In this document: positions 1 through 6,354 of the stretch, one piece after another
Position numbering within the stretch: the stretch's first letter is position 1
How the letters are laid out: every line of letters begins with the position of its first letter
Origin: Draconibacterium sp.
GTDB taxonomy: Bacteria; Bacteroidota; Bacteroidia; Bacteroidales; Prolixibacteraceae
Length of the DNA: 11,588 nucleotides
Direction: 5' to 3'
Assembly: GCA_027011835.1 (NCBI GenBank)
Contig: JALUZN010000120.1
Location: forward strand, 1-11,588
Position numbers and translations under genes: made by a program
Notes under the pieces: generated by a model
Told to the model about the DNA's origin: nothing
Database searches by the model: none
Seen by the model: only the letters and a program-made list of their open reading frames with translations

Positions 1-22
1 TCCGGCCCGTAACGCCGTTCAT
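1..22 (-). CDS. Possible 5' end of a minus-strand gene (partial, product unknown)
   Basis: An ATG on the minus strand at 22-20 opens a frame that stays open to the window edge. It reads M-N-G-V-T-G-R, only seven codons. An AGGA stretch lies about nine bases upstream, which is better than most starts here. The gene would follow the isomerase/epimerase gene in the same direction after about 134 bases, so it could be the next gene of that unit. Seven codons are far too few to identify a product, and the open frame may be chance. Confidence 0.25.
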
Positions 23-117
23 TATAATTCCTATTTTATGTATCATCTTTTCTGAAATAACTGTTATTTTATATCTGAATCATTTCCCCTGTTCAATAAA
101 AAATCATTCTCTAAATT

Positions 118-127
118 GCAGTACTGC
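118..127. repeat. 10-bp perfect palindrome GCAGTACTGC
   Basis: This short perfect dyad lies about 30 bases downstream of the stop codon of the isomerase/epimerase gene. A further copy of its right arm, ACTGC at 137-141, could pair with GCAGT at 118-122. It has no loop and no adjacent strong U-run in the minus direction, so it is not a convincing terminator. It could be a binding site for the possible gene starting at 22, or chance. Confidence 0.3.
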
Positions 128-156
128 GAACAAAAAACTGCATAAATAAAAATAAG

Positions 157-987
157 TTATGAATATTTTAAATATGCATTTTTAATTTTTTCAAGATAAT
201 CGGTTTGATTGGTTTTCCAGTACTTATCCGAAAAAATTTCCACTTCGTTAAATCCGTTAAAACCGGCATTTTCTACCCATCCGCGAATTTCGGGAACGTT
301 AATACAACCGTCGCCCATTAATCCGCGGTCGTTTAAAAAATCGGTTGTCGGCACATTCCAGTCGCAAATATGAAATGCAAAAATACTATTGTTTGCACCA
401 CATCTTTTAATCTCACTTTGCAGATTATTGTCCCACCAAAGATGATAAACATCGACGGCAACCCCTACAAAATCAGAGTTAATCTCCTCAACCATATCGT
501 TTGCCTGTGCAAGCGTGTTAACCGCCGAGCGGTCGGCGGCATACATCGGGTGCAACGGTTCAATCGACAGTTGTACCCCGGCAGCTTTTGCCGCAGGAAG
601 CAGCTTTACAATGCCTTCCTTTATCTGCTCGCGCGATTCCGCGAGCGACTGCCGACCATCGGCACCACAAACCAAAACCACCGAAGGAGCACCCACTGCA
701 GCTGCCTGTTCGATTGCCAAAAAGTTATCGTCGAGGGCCTTTATTCTCTCCTTTTTATTTACCGATGGAAAAAATCCGCCACGTGCAATCGAAACTACAC
801 TCATATTGTTGTCGTTGAGCATTGCAAATGCCTCATTCAAATTTTGGTTTTCGAGAACGTTTCGCCAGATTGTAATTCCCCGAATACCGGCAGCACTGTA
901 ATTCTCGACACACTGTTGTAAGTTCCAAGGTTTGTTGGTTAACGTGTGAACGCACAGTTTCGATAAATCGTTTAATTCTGTTGCCAT
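157..987 (-). CDS. Sugar-phosphate isomerase/epimerase family protein (AP endonuclease 2-like TIM barrel)
   Basis: The 276-residue product has the length and layout of the xylose-isomerase-like TIM-barrel superfamily, cytoplasmic enzymes that isomerise or epimerise sugars through a bound divalent metal. Likely metal ligands fall in the expected order: Glu143 in IEPLHP, Asp179 with His182 in AVDVYH, His206 in FHICDW, and Glu250 in NEVEIFSD. There is no signal peptide. The start is the ATG at 987, 23 bases after the stop of the GH88-type hydrolase gene, so the two are probably co-transcribed. Known family: members act on free or phosphorylated ketoses, inosose and similar compounds, and the fold alone does not fix the substrate. 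Inference: it processes a sugar released by the upstream hydrolase. The superfamily call is strong; the exact reaction is unknown. Confidence 0.85.
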   Translation of the reverse strand: MATELNDLSKLCVHTLTNKPWNLQQCVENYSAAGIRGITIWRNVLENQNLNEAFAMLNDNNMSVVSIARGGFFPSVNKKERIKALDDNFLAIEQAAAVGAPSVVLVCGADGRQSLAESREQIKEGIVKLLPAAKAAGVQLSIEPLHPMYAADRSAVNTLAQANDMVEEINSDFVGVAVDVYHLWWDNNLQSEIKRCGANNSIFAFHICDWNVPTTDFLNDRGLMGDGCINVPEIRGWVENAGFNGFNEVEIFSDKYWKTNQTDYLEKIKNAYLKYS

Positions 988-1010
988 ATTTTAATTGCTG
1001 ATTAACACCG

Positions 1011-2390
1011 TTATTGAACACATCCGAAAAAAGTATAGTACTTTTCGCTTCTAATAATTCGCTGCAAATAGAGTGCAACTTCGCGTGCATGGTAATCGCC
1101 CCACATCGACGATTCGCCCGAAGGGATTTTCTTCCCGTCGGGAATGTAATCCCAACCATTTGGACGGTGATAAATACTATGCAAAATTAACCCCTGATGT
1201 TTTGGATTGGTACTTAAATAGGGTGGAGCAAGCAGCGCTTCAACCACTGTTAAACCTGCTTGTAAATATTTCTCCCCGGTTCCTTTTTCACCTTTTTCAA
1301 TCAGGTATTTTCCAAGTCTTAATAATCCCTGCGAAGCAATGGCTGCCGCCGAGCTGTCAACCGGCTCCCAGTCGTTAAACGGATTAGACGGAAGGTTTAA
1401 ATAGTCGCCCAGTTTATGCAAATTTGGAGCACCTGTATCCCAGTACGGAATTCCGTCAACCGGACTGTTTTCGATATAAAAATCGCAGGTAGCTTCGGCT
1501 GCTTTTACCATTATTTTTTCTATTTCAGCTTTCGGCTGCATATTTTCAAATGCACTTTCGGGAATTGTGTGAAGCAGCTCCAGCTCTTCAGCAAAGCCCA
1601 ACATTGCCCAGGCAAGTCCGCGTGTCCAGGTCGAAAAGCCGGTGTATCCCTGTTGCGAATTTGGACAGCGATAATTTCCGTCGTTTTTATTAAATATACT
1701 TTCGTGTGCAGTGCGCCCCCAAACATCGTAACTGTCGCGCCCCTCGCCATAAAAAACCGAATATTTTGCTGTGGCCAGAATGTGTTGAATTGCCCGTTCG
1801 AAAAGCGAAATTTTCATATCTCCTTCGCCTTGAAAAACGTGCCCCAGCAAATCGCTCGCCATTAAAATACGGCACGAACGAATGGTATCGACAAACAACG
1901 ATTGCGGCCCGTTAAACGAGTAGATAAATCCCCCGTCGTTAATTTCTGTCCAGCGACTTGCCTGCACTGCCCCCGAAATTTTAACGGCCAGCTCGTAAAA
2001 ATTTTTCTCCCACTCGTTAAACGGTATCTTCCCTTCATTCATCAACCGAAGTAAATTTCCGTAAGTACTCAGGTTGTTAAATCCATGATCGTGAACTCCC
2101 ACATGACTAATGTGCGGTGCCATTTTTTCGAGGGTGGCTTTTTTCCCCGACTCGAGGAAATAGTTGTCGCCGGTGGCATCGTACTGTAAAATTGCCGAGC
2201 CAAACTGAAAACCCTGTGTCCACTCGGTCCAGCCCCGCGTTGAATACTCTCCGTCGATTGTAAAAACCGGCGAACCTTTTGCCGGGTCATAATTTTTATC
2301 GATTAGTTTTATTTTTTCAGCTGAAAGTTCCCAGAAAAGAGTAAGTTTTTTTTCTAAATCTTCCGGTTTTAGGTTGTAGTTTATTTGCAT
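1011..2390 (-). CDS. Glycoside hydrolase family 88-type unsaturated glucuronyl hydrolase
   Basis: The 459-residue protein resembles GH88 enzymes. These hydrate the double bond of delta-4,5-unsaturated uronic acids at the ends of lyase-generated oligosaccharides, releasing the sugar. Visible signatures are HDHGF (100-104, Asp101), FVDTIR (167-172, Asp168), the aromatic WTRGLAWAMLGFAEE segment (255-269), DSSAAAIAS (345-353) and ESSMWGDYHARE (426-437). Asp101 and Asp168 correspond by motif to the two catalytic aspartates known in the Bacillus enzyme; this was not aligned. No signal peptide is seen: the N-terminus is polar (MQINYNLKPEDLEKK), so the enzyme is probably cytoplasmic. It is longer than the roughly 380-residue Bacillus enzyme. 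It is the first gene of a unit with the isomerase/epimerase 23 bases downstream. Two inverted repeats lie 40-95 bases upstream of its ATG. The related GH105 is an alternative, but the SSMWGDYHARE segment favours GH88. Confidence 0.85.
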   Translation of the reverse strand: MQINYNLKPEDLEKKLTLFWELSAEKIKLIDKNYDPAKGSPVFTIDGEYSTRGWTEWTQGFQFGSAILQYDATGDNYFLESGKKATLEKMAPHISHVGVHDHGFNNLSTYGNLLRLMNEGKIPFNEWEKNFYELAVKISGAVQASRWTEINDGGFIYSFNGPQSLFVDTIRSCRILMASDLLGHVFQGEGDMKISLFERAIQHILATAKYSVFYGEGRDSYDVWGRTAHESIFNKNDGNYRCPNSQQGYTGFSTWTRGLAWAMLGFAEELELLHTIPESAFENMQPKAEIEKIMVKAAEATCDFYIENSPVDGIPYWDTGAPNLHKLGDYLNLPSNPFNDWEPVDSSAAAIASQGLLRLGKYLIEKGEKGTGEKYLQAGLTVVEALLAPPYLSTNPKHQGLILHSIYHRPNGWDYIPDGKKIPSGESSMWGDYHAREVALYLQRIIRSEKYYTFFGCVQ

Positions 2391-2429
2391 CGTTTAAGAT
2401 TTTTATACCGGAGTAAAAATAGTGAATAA

Positions 2430-2444
2430 ATTCCGATTCGGAAT
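2430..2444. promoter_or_regulatory. Inverted repeat upstream of the GH88 gene, possible operator
   Basis: The sequence ATTCCG-ATT-CGGAAT is a perfect 6-bp inverted repeat with a 3-base centre. It lies 40-54 bases upstream of the hydrolase start codon. Its size and symmetry suit a dimeric regulator, but no regulator gene is present and no known motif is recognised. The assignment as an operator is inference. Confidence 0.35.
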
Positions 2445-2458
2445 AAACCAAAAAAAGA

Positions 2459-2485
2459 TTGCTAAAACCGGACAAAATTTAGCAA
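2459..2485. promoter_or_regulatory. 8-bp inverted repeat upstream of the GH88 gene, possible operator
   Basis: TTGCTAAA (2459-2466) and TTTAGCAA (2478-2485) are perfect inverted arms around an 11-base spacer. On the minus strand the right arm runs into TAAATTTTG, one base longer than the Bacteroidota promoter box TAnnTTTG. The dyad lies 69-95 bases upstream of the hydrolase ATG, so a regulator bound here could control that gene. This is inferred from symmetry and position only. Confidence 0.35.
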
Positions 2486-2530
2486 ACCCGAAAAGCTATG
2501 TAGTTTAAGTATAAAACAGACAGAAGCTGT

Positions 2531-3481
2531 TCATTTTTTATCTCCAATAATCTTTTGGATACTTTTCAGAGCCAGCCTTTCGGAAAATCCCGACACAAAT
2601 GAAATGGTAAAAAACTCGTAACAAGTATCGAGCTTAAAACTTAAAATATTTATCGATGTTGCCAACTTCGAGTTGAGTAAGACAAAAACAAAAATAGAGA
2701 ATCCGGCACCCACAAAAAGGCGGCTCATTATTATTGATGTATTGCTTAACATTTCGGGAATTCGTGCACTGGACTGCGAATTCCGGAAATGAAATATTGA
2801 GCTTGTGGTTGCACCAAGTAATCCAAAAAGAATTACTCCGGTGAGGTTTCTGAAATTCATCAAAGTCATCTCTTCGTCGCCCGAAAAGTTACAATTTGCA
2901 ATATAAATCAATATCAAAGTTATAAGCACAACCAGAATTACAAACAACCAGTTAAACTGGTTGCGGGTTAGTTTATTGGTGTAGTAAAGTGTGTGGTAAT
3001 ATTCGTCTCGTATTCGCAGTGCCTGTTCGAGTTGCTCGGGCGAAATATCCGTCATAGTATCCCAGTCTTTCACGCCAATTATATTTAGTATTGAGTCTCT
3101 TCTATGGTCGCTAAGTTTATTGCTCTCTACGCGCAACTTCGACACAATTGCACTCCGGGTCTCTTTTCCATGATACACTTCGAGCCGCTTTGCAGCATGA
3201 TATAATTTCCAGCCCTCATCAATTTTTCGTTTCTCCAGTTTCTCCTGCGATTTTTTACATAAAGCAAGTGCTTTTTTTATCCAGTTGCTCTTTCTTTCCT
3301 TTTCATTTAAATCCATTTGCAATGTATTCAAATGCTCTCTGAATGTATGCAAGTCGCCTTTCAATCGAACATATTTTGGCGAGTATTCAACATAAAGTAG
3401 TCGTTTAACGTGTAGTTCTAATTTCGTCATCAGCTTTTTTTGCTTTAATGCATTAGCTGTTGTTTTAACTCCTTCTTTCAT
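2531..3481 (-). CDS. Uncharacterised membrane protein with charged helical N-terminal half and C-terminal membrane segments
   Basis: I do not recognise the function. With the ATG at 3481 the product has 316 residues. Residues 1-170 are rich in Lys, Arg and Glu and mostly helical in character, including LNEKERKSNWIKKALAL (58-74) and GWKLYHAAKRLEVY (90-103). Hydrophobic segments follow at about 179-196, 214-232 and 255-270, with a weaker one at 288-301 that ends in SFVSGFSERL (294-303). There is no signal peptide, so the first half is probably cytoplasmic and the second anchors it in the inner membrane. A longer frame from a TTG at 3523 exists, but those extra codons lie inside a direct-repeat array, so I prefer 3481. 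The gene is divergent from the DMT transporter and has no close partner. The GWKLYHAAKR and GFSERL segments look like conserved patches; I recall similar strings in unannotated bacterial membrane proteins but cannot verify this. Confidence 0.75.
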   Translation of the reverse strand: MKEGVKTTANALKQKKLMTKLELHVKRLLYVEYSPKYVRLKGDLHTFREHLNTLQMDLNEKERKSNWIKKALALCKKSQEKLEKRKIDEGWKLYHAAKRLEVYHGKETRSAIVSKLRVESNKLSDHRRDSILNIIGVKDWDTMTDISPEQLEQALRIRDEYYHTLYYTNKLTRNQFNWLFVILVVLITLILIYIANCNFSGDEEMTLMNFRNLTGVILFGLLGATTSSIFHFRNSQSSARIPEMLSNTSIIMSRLFVGAGFSIFVFVLLNSKLATSINILSFKLDTCYEFFTISFVSGFSERLALKSIQKIIGDKK

Positions 3482-3496
3482 GTGTTTAAAATTTAG

Positions 3497-3529
3497 AATC
3501 AAGATACAAGAACCAAGACACAAGACAAG
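3497..3529. repeat. Heptad direct-repeat array (AnnCAAG units)
   Basis: Four consecutive 7-bp units, AATCAAG, ATACAAG, AACCAAG and ACACAAG, are followed by a truncated ACAAG. All fit A-N-N-C-A-A-G. The array sits 16-48 bases upstream of the chosen start of the membrane protein gene. Variation in positions 2-3 with an invariant CAAG argues against plain homopolymer slippage. Confidence 0.8.
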
Positions 3530-3703
3530 AAAATTAGTGCTTTAACTTAATCATGCTCCTGTGTGTGAAATCTTTTATCATGAATGTTTCATCTTATTCA
3601 ATATTTTATTTTGCCTGTTTTAAAAATTAGCCGCTATTACAATTTACAAAAAAACGAGCTAAAATCCTATGGCTTTCAACAAGTTACACGCAAGCAGAAG
3701 AAG

Positions 3704-3736
3704 TTGCCGGCAGCCAACTCTTTTTCGTATCTTTGC
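3704..3736 (+). promoter_or_regulatory. Bacteroidota-type promoter of the DMT transporter gene
   Basis: TATCTTTG at 3729-3736 matches the phylum's -7 box TAnnTTTG exactly. A TTG at 3704-3706 lies 22 bases upstream, in range for the -33 element. The box ends only three bases before the ATG at 3740, so transcription would start at or very near the start codon and give a leaderless or nearly leaderless mRNA. Confidence 0.65.
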
Positions 3737-3739
3737 CGC

Positions 3740-4654
3740 ATGAGGTCGAATACGTTTAAAGGTTATTTATATGCACTTATTGCCACGCTGGCTTTTTCGA
3801 ATGTTTATATTTTTAGCAAAGCTGCTCTTAACGAAGTTCATCTTGCACAATTCGGGGTTTACTGGTTTGCTATTGGCGGATTATTAACACTCTTATTTGC
3901 CTGGAGAAACAGAGATTTGAGGCAATTGAAAAGGTTGACAAGGAAACAGATTAAAACACTTATTTCGCTTGGCATCCTCGAAATGTTAACCACAACTTCA
4001 TTCTTCATCTCAATAAATATTATTGCCAATCCTGCAGTTACTTCGTTTCTTGGCAACATGTATCCGGTAATGGTAACCATTGGTGGTATTTTTATTTTGA
4101 AGGAGAAATTCGGACCGATAGAGATATTTGGTATTTTTCTGGCATTAAGTGGTGCATTTCTTATCAGCTACTCGGGAGGAACCACCATAGAAACGTTCTT
4201 TATTAAAGGAACCGGTTGGGTATTTATAAATGCTTTTTTTGCCACTGTTGCCACGCTCATTGTTAAAGTTCATGTAAAAAATTTATCGCCGGGGCTAATT
4301 AACTTAAACCGCACCGTTTGGCTTTTGTCGCTCTCGGTTATTATGCTTTTTGTTTACAAACAACCGCTTGCAATTCCATTCTCTGCTCTTAAAAATATTG
4401 CTATTGGCGCAGTACTCGGCCCATTCTTGGCTATCCTCACGGTTTACTATTCGTTTAAATATATCGAAGCTTCGCGTTCATCAATCATTCAAAGCTTAAA
4501 AGGGATATTTGTTTTAATTGGAGCATATTTTGTTTTTAAAAGCTTTCCGTTGCCACATCAGTTTATTGGCGGAATGATTACTGTTTTAGGAGTTCTTGTT
4601 ATGACGTTGGCACAGTCGGGTGTTTTTAAACGTTTTGCAACGAAAAAGAAATAG
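3740..4654 (+). CDS. DMT superfamily transporter, EamA domain
   Basis: From the ATG at 3740 the product has 304 residues, the usual size of EamA/DMT permeases with ten membrane helices built from two repeated five-helix halves. The first half runs about 8-144 and closes with KEKFGPIEIFGIFLALSGAF (121-140), the typical pattern at the repeat end. The second runs about 158-290 and contains SFKYIEASRSSIIQSLKGIF (238-257), the equivalent helix region. A Lys/Arg-rich tail follows. Members export or import small metabolites across the inner membrane; the substrate is not predictable. The frame is open 52 codons further upstream, but that extension is not hydrophobic in DMT fashion and spans the promoter box, so I reject it. 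The neighbours give no clue to the substrate. Confidence 0.88.
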   Translation: MRSNTFKGYLYALIATLAFSNVYIFSKAALNEVHLAQFGVYWFAIGGLLTLLFAWRNRDLRQLKRLTRKQIKTLISLGILEMLTTTSFFISINIIANPAVTSFLGNMYPVMVTIGGIFILKEKFGPIEIFGIFLALSGAFLISYSGGTTIETFFIKGTGWVFINAFFATVATLIVKVHVKNLSPGLINLNRTVWLLSLSVIMLFVYKQPLAIPFSALKNIAIGAVLGPFLAILTVYYSFKYIEASRSSIIQSLKGIFVLIGAYFVFKSFPLPHQFIGGMITVLGVLVMTLAQSGVFKRFATKKK

Positions 4655-4951
4655 AATATAGAGTTGTTACTACCTAAGTAAAACAATCCTAAAAATTTAA
4701 GCCGACAGTAGTGCTTTTTTGAAATAATTTATAGAACTTTCCGTTAATTAATAAATTGCTGAACATAAAACATTTAGCGCAATTACGTACGTTTAAGTAT
4801 TTTATTGACTATCAACACAATACAAAAATACAACAAAATATAATTATGTTATAGAGCGTAAAAAGTAACTATTTCTTACACTTTAATTTAAGGCATAATT
4901 TTTGTTAAATAAGCTCAAACTATTTCAAGCAGAAACGAAAAAAACAGAACC
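4655..4951. other. 297-bp AT-rich intergenic region before the efflux operon
   Basis: No credible coding frame or clear terminator is visible. It holds several short symmetric elements: TTACT-ACCTA-AGTAA at 4667-4681 just after the transporter gene, AATTGC (4754-4759) with GCAATT (4779-4784), the palindrome ACGTACGT at 4785-4792, and TATAA-TTATG-TTATA at 4839-4853. A sigma-54-like promoter lies near the end. The region is long enough to hold upstream activator sites, but none can be assigned. Confidence 0.6.
4891..4906 (+). promoter_or_regulatory. Candidate sigma-54 (-24/-12) promoter of the efflux operon
   Basis: AGGCATA-ATTT-TTGTT matches the consensus TGGCAYR-N4-TTGCW at all defined positions but two: the first base is A, and the -12 GC is GT. 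The spacing between GG (4892-4893) and the -12 element is correct. Initiation would fall near 4917, leaving about 35 bases before the ATG at 4952. The GC-to-GT change is a real weakness. No standard TAnnTTTG box was found nearby; the closest is AATTTTTG inside the same stretch. Confidence 0.4.
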
Positions 4952-6334
4952 ATGAACAGAAAACTTTGGTTAACCGCCATTATTGTAGGAGTAGTGCTAC
5001 TTGTCGCATTTCTTGTATTTCCACGATCAGAAACCGAATCAACCCAAATTTCCACCACCGTTACAAAAGGCAAGTTCGACGTGTTAGTGTTTGCCAGTGG
5101 CCAGCTCGAAGCACAAAACTCTGAAAACATTACGGTTCCCGTAGAATTAAAAGACCGCGATGTTCGGGTTTACGAAATTAAAATTACCGATATTGTTGAA
5201 GAAGGAACTGTTGTTGACTCGGGCGAATACGTGGCAACTCTCGACCAAAAAGCAGTTGAAGAGGAGATGAACAAAGCAAAAGAGGAGTTGGAACAGGCAT
5301 TTAATAGTTTTGAGGATGCAAAAATGGACTCCAACCTCAACCTAAGTAATTATCGCGACCAGATAATAAATGCCAGAGAGCAAGTTGAAGAGGTACAAAT
5401 TGTCCTCGAAGAGTCGAAATACGAGTCGCCATCGGTAATTCGAAAAGCTGAAATGGATTTAGATAAAGCAAAAAGAAAACTGGCGCAAGAGATAAAAGGA
5501 TATGAACTAAAAGAGCGTCAGGCAATATCGAAAGTAGAACGCCATAAAATTGACCTGAAACAGAAACAGAGGAGAATAAGCAAGCTTGAAAATGTCTATA
5601 ACTCGTTAATAATTACGGCACCCCGCTCGGGAATGGTAATTTACGGGAAAGGGCAAATGGGAACAAAAATAACAGTAGGGTCGACAGTAAGTCCGTGGAT
5701 GCCTATGATTGCCACACTCCCCGATTTATCGTCGATGTTGTCGATTACGTATGTGAACGAAATTGACATTTCGAAAGTAAAAGTAAAACAGAAAGTTATT
5801 TTAGGAATCGATGCCATTCCCGGAAAACAGTTGGAAGGAGAGGTAGTATCGGTTGCAAATATCGGGCAACCAATGCCCAAAAGCGATGCTAAAGTTTTTG
5901 AAGTAAAAATCAGAATTTTTGGCGATGTAACGGGACTTAAACCGGCCATGACAACCAGCAATATTATACAAACCGCATCGTTTCAAGACACCCTCTTTAT
6001 TCCTTCGGAAGCGGTTTTCGAAAACGACTCGTTACAGTTTGTTTATCTAGACAATGGAAAAATTACAAAGCAAATTGTTGATTTAGGCGATAAAAACGAC
6101 AACTACATATTAATACGAAAAGGATTAAAAGCCGGCGACAAGATTCTACTTACCGAGCCTAAAAATGCAAACGAACTGACATTCGAAGGAATGGATATTT
6201 ACAAAGAGATTAAAGAGAGAAAAGCACGGGAGGAAGAGGAAGCAAAAAAAGCAATAGAACAAGATAAAAAGAAACCGTTTAAGCTTCAGCAGAAAAAAAG
6301 TAGTGGGAGTGGCGGAGTAATATATTTTGGTTAA
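4952..6334 (+). CDS. HlyD-type membrane-fusion (periplasmic adaptor) protein, first copy
   Basis: The 460-residue product is an efflux adaptor that would bridge the inner-membrane permease and the TolC-type channel. An N-terminal membrane anchor lies at 6-23 and no lipobox Cys is seen, so it is membrane-anchored, not a lipoprotein. The first lipoyl half lies around 58-98, a long charged hairpin at about 100-215, and the second lipoyl half around 219-258 with ITAPRSGMVIYG (221-232). A beta-barrel with TYVNEIDIS (266-274) follows, then KPAMTTSN (330-337) and a membrane-proximal domain. The last 45 residues (416-460) are a Lys/Glu-rich tail ending in a Gly/Ser-rich piece that the second adaptor lacks. 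It opens a four-gene unit, with 20 bases to the permease gene. A sigma-54-like site lies 46-61 bases upstream of the ATG. Confidence 0.9.
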   Translation: MNRKLWLTAIIVGVVLLVAFLVFPRSETESTQISTTVTKGKFDVLVFASGQLEAQNSENITVPVELKDRDVRVYEIKITDIVEEGTVVDSGEYVATLDQKAVEEEMNKAKEELEQAFNSFEDAKMDSNLNLSNYRDQIINAREQVEEVQIVLEESKYESPSVIRKAEMDLDKAKRKLAQEIKGYELKERQAISKVERHKIDLKQKQRRISKLENVYNSLIITAPRSGMVIYGKGQMGTKITVGSTVSPWMPMIATLPDLSSMLSITYVNEIDISKVKVKQKVILGIDAIPGKQLEGEVVSVANIGQPMPKSDAKVFEVKIRIFGDVTGLKPAMTTSNIIQTASFQDTLFIPSEAVFENDSLQFVYLDNGKITKQIVDLGDKNDNYILIRKGLKAGDKILLTEPKNANELTFEGMDIYKEIKERKAREEEEAKKAIEQDKKKPFKLQQKKSSGSGGVIYFG

Positions 6335-6354
6335 CCCGGCAAATAATCATAACC

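Noticed and set aside
370..921. Open plus-strand frame of 183 codons opposite the isomerase/epimerase gene
   Set aside because: It is antisense to a gene with clear family motifs, is rich in Cys and Arg, and has no recognisable domain.
2506..2530. Possible terminator after the membrane protein gene (ACAG-CTT-CTGT on the minus strand)
   Set aside because: The stem is only four base pairs and the following T-run is short and interrupted.
3482..3523. TTG start adding 14 residues to the membrane protein
   Set aside because: The extra codons come from the heptad repeat array, and an ATG follows immediately at 3481.
3584..3739. 52-codon N-terminal extension of the DMT transporter frame
   Set aside because: It spans the promoter box TATCTTTG, does not look like a DMT helix, and the family normally starts just before the first helix, as the ATG at 3740 provides.
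4695..4718. Possible terminator after the DMT gene (AAGC...GCTTTTTT)
   Set aside because: Only a four-base stem with a ten-base loop; the T-run alone is not enough.
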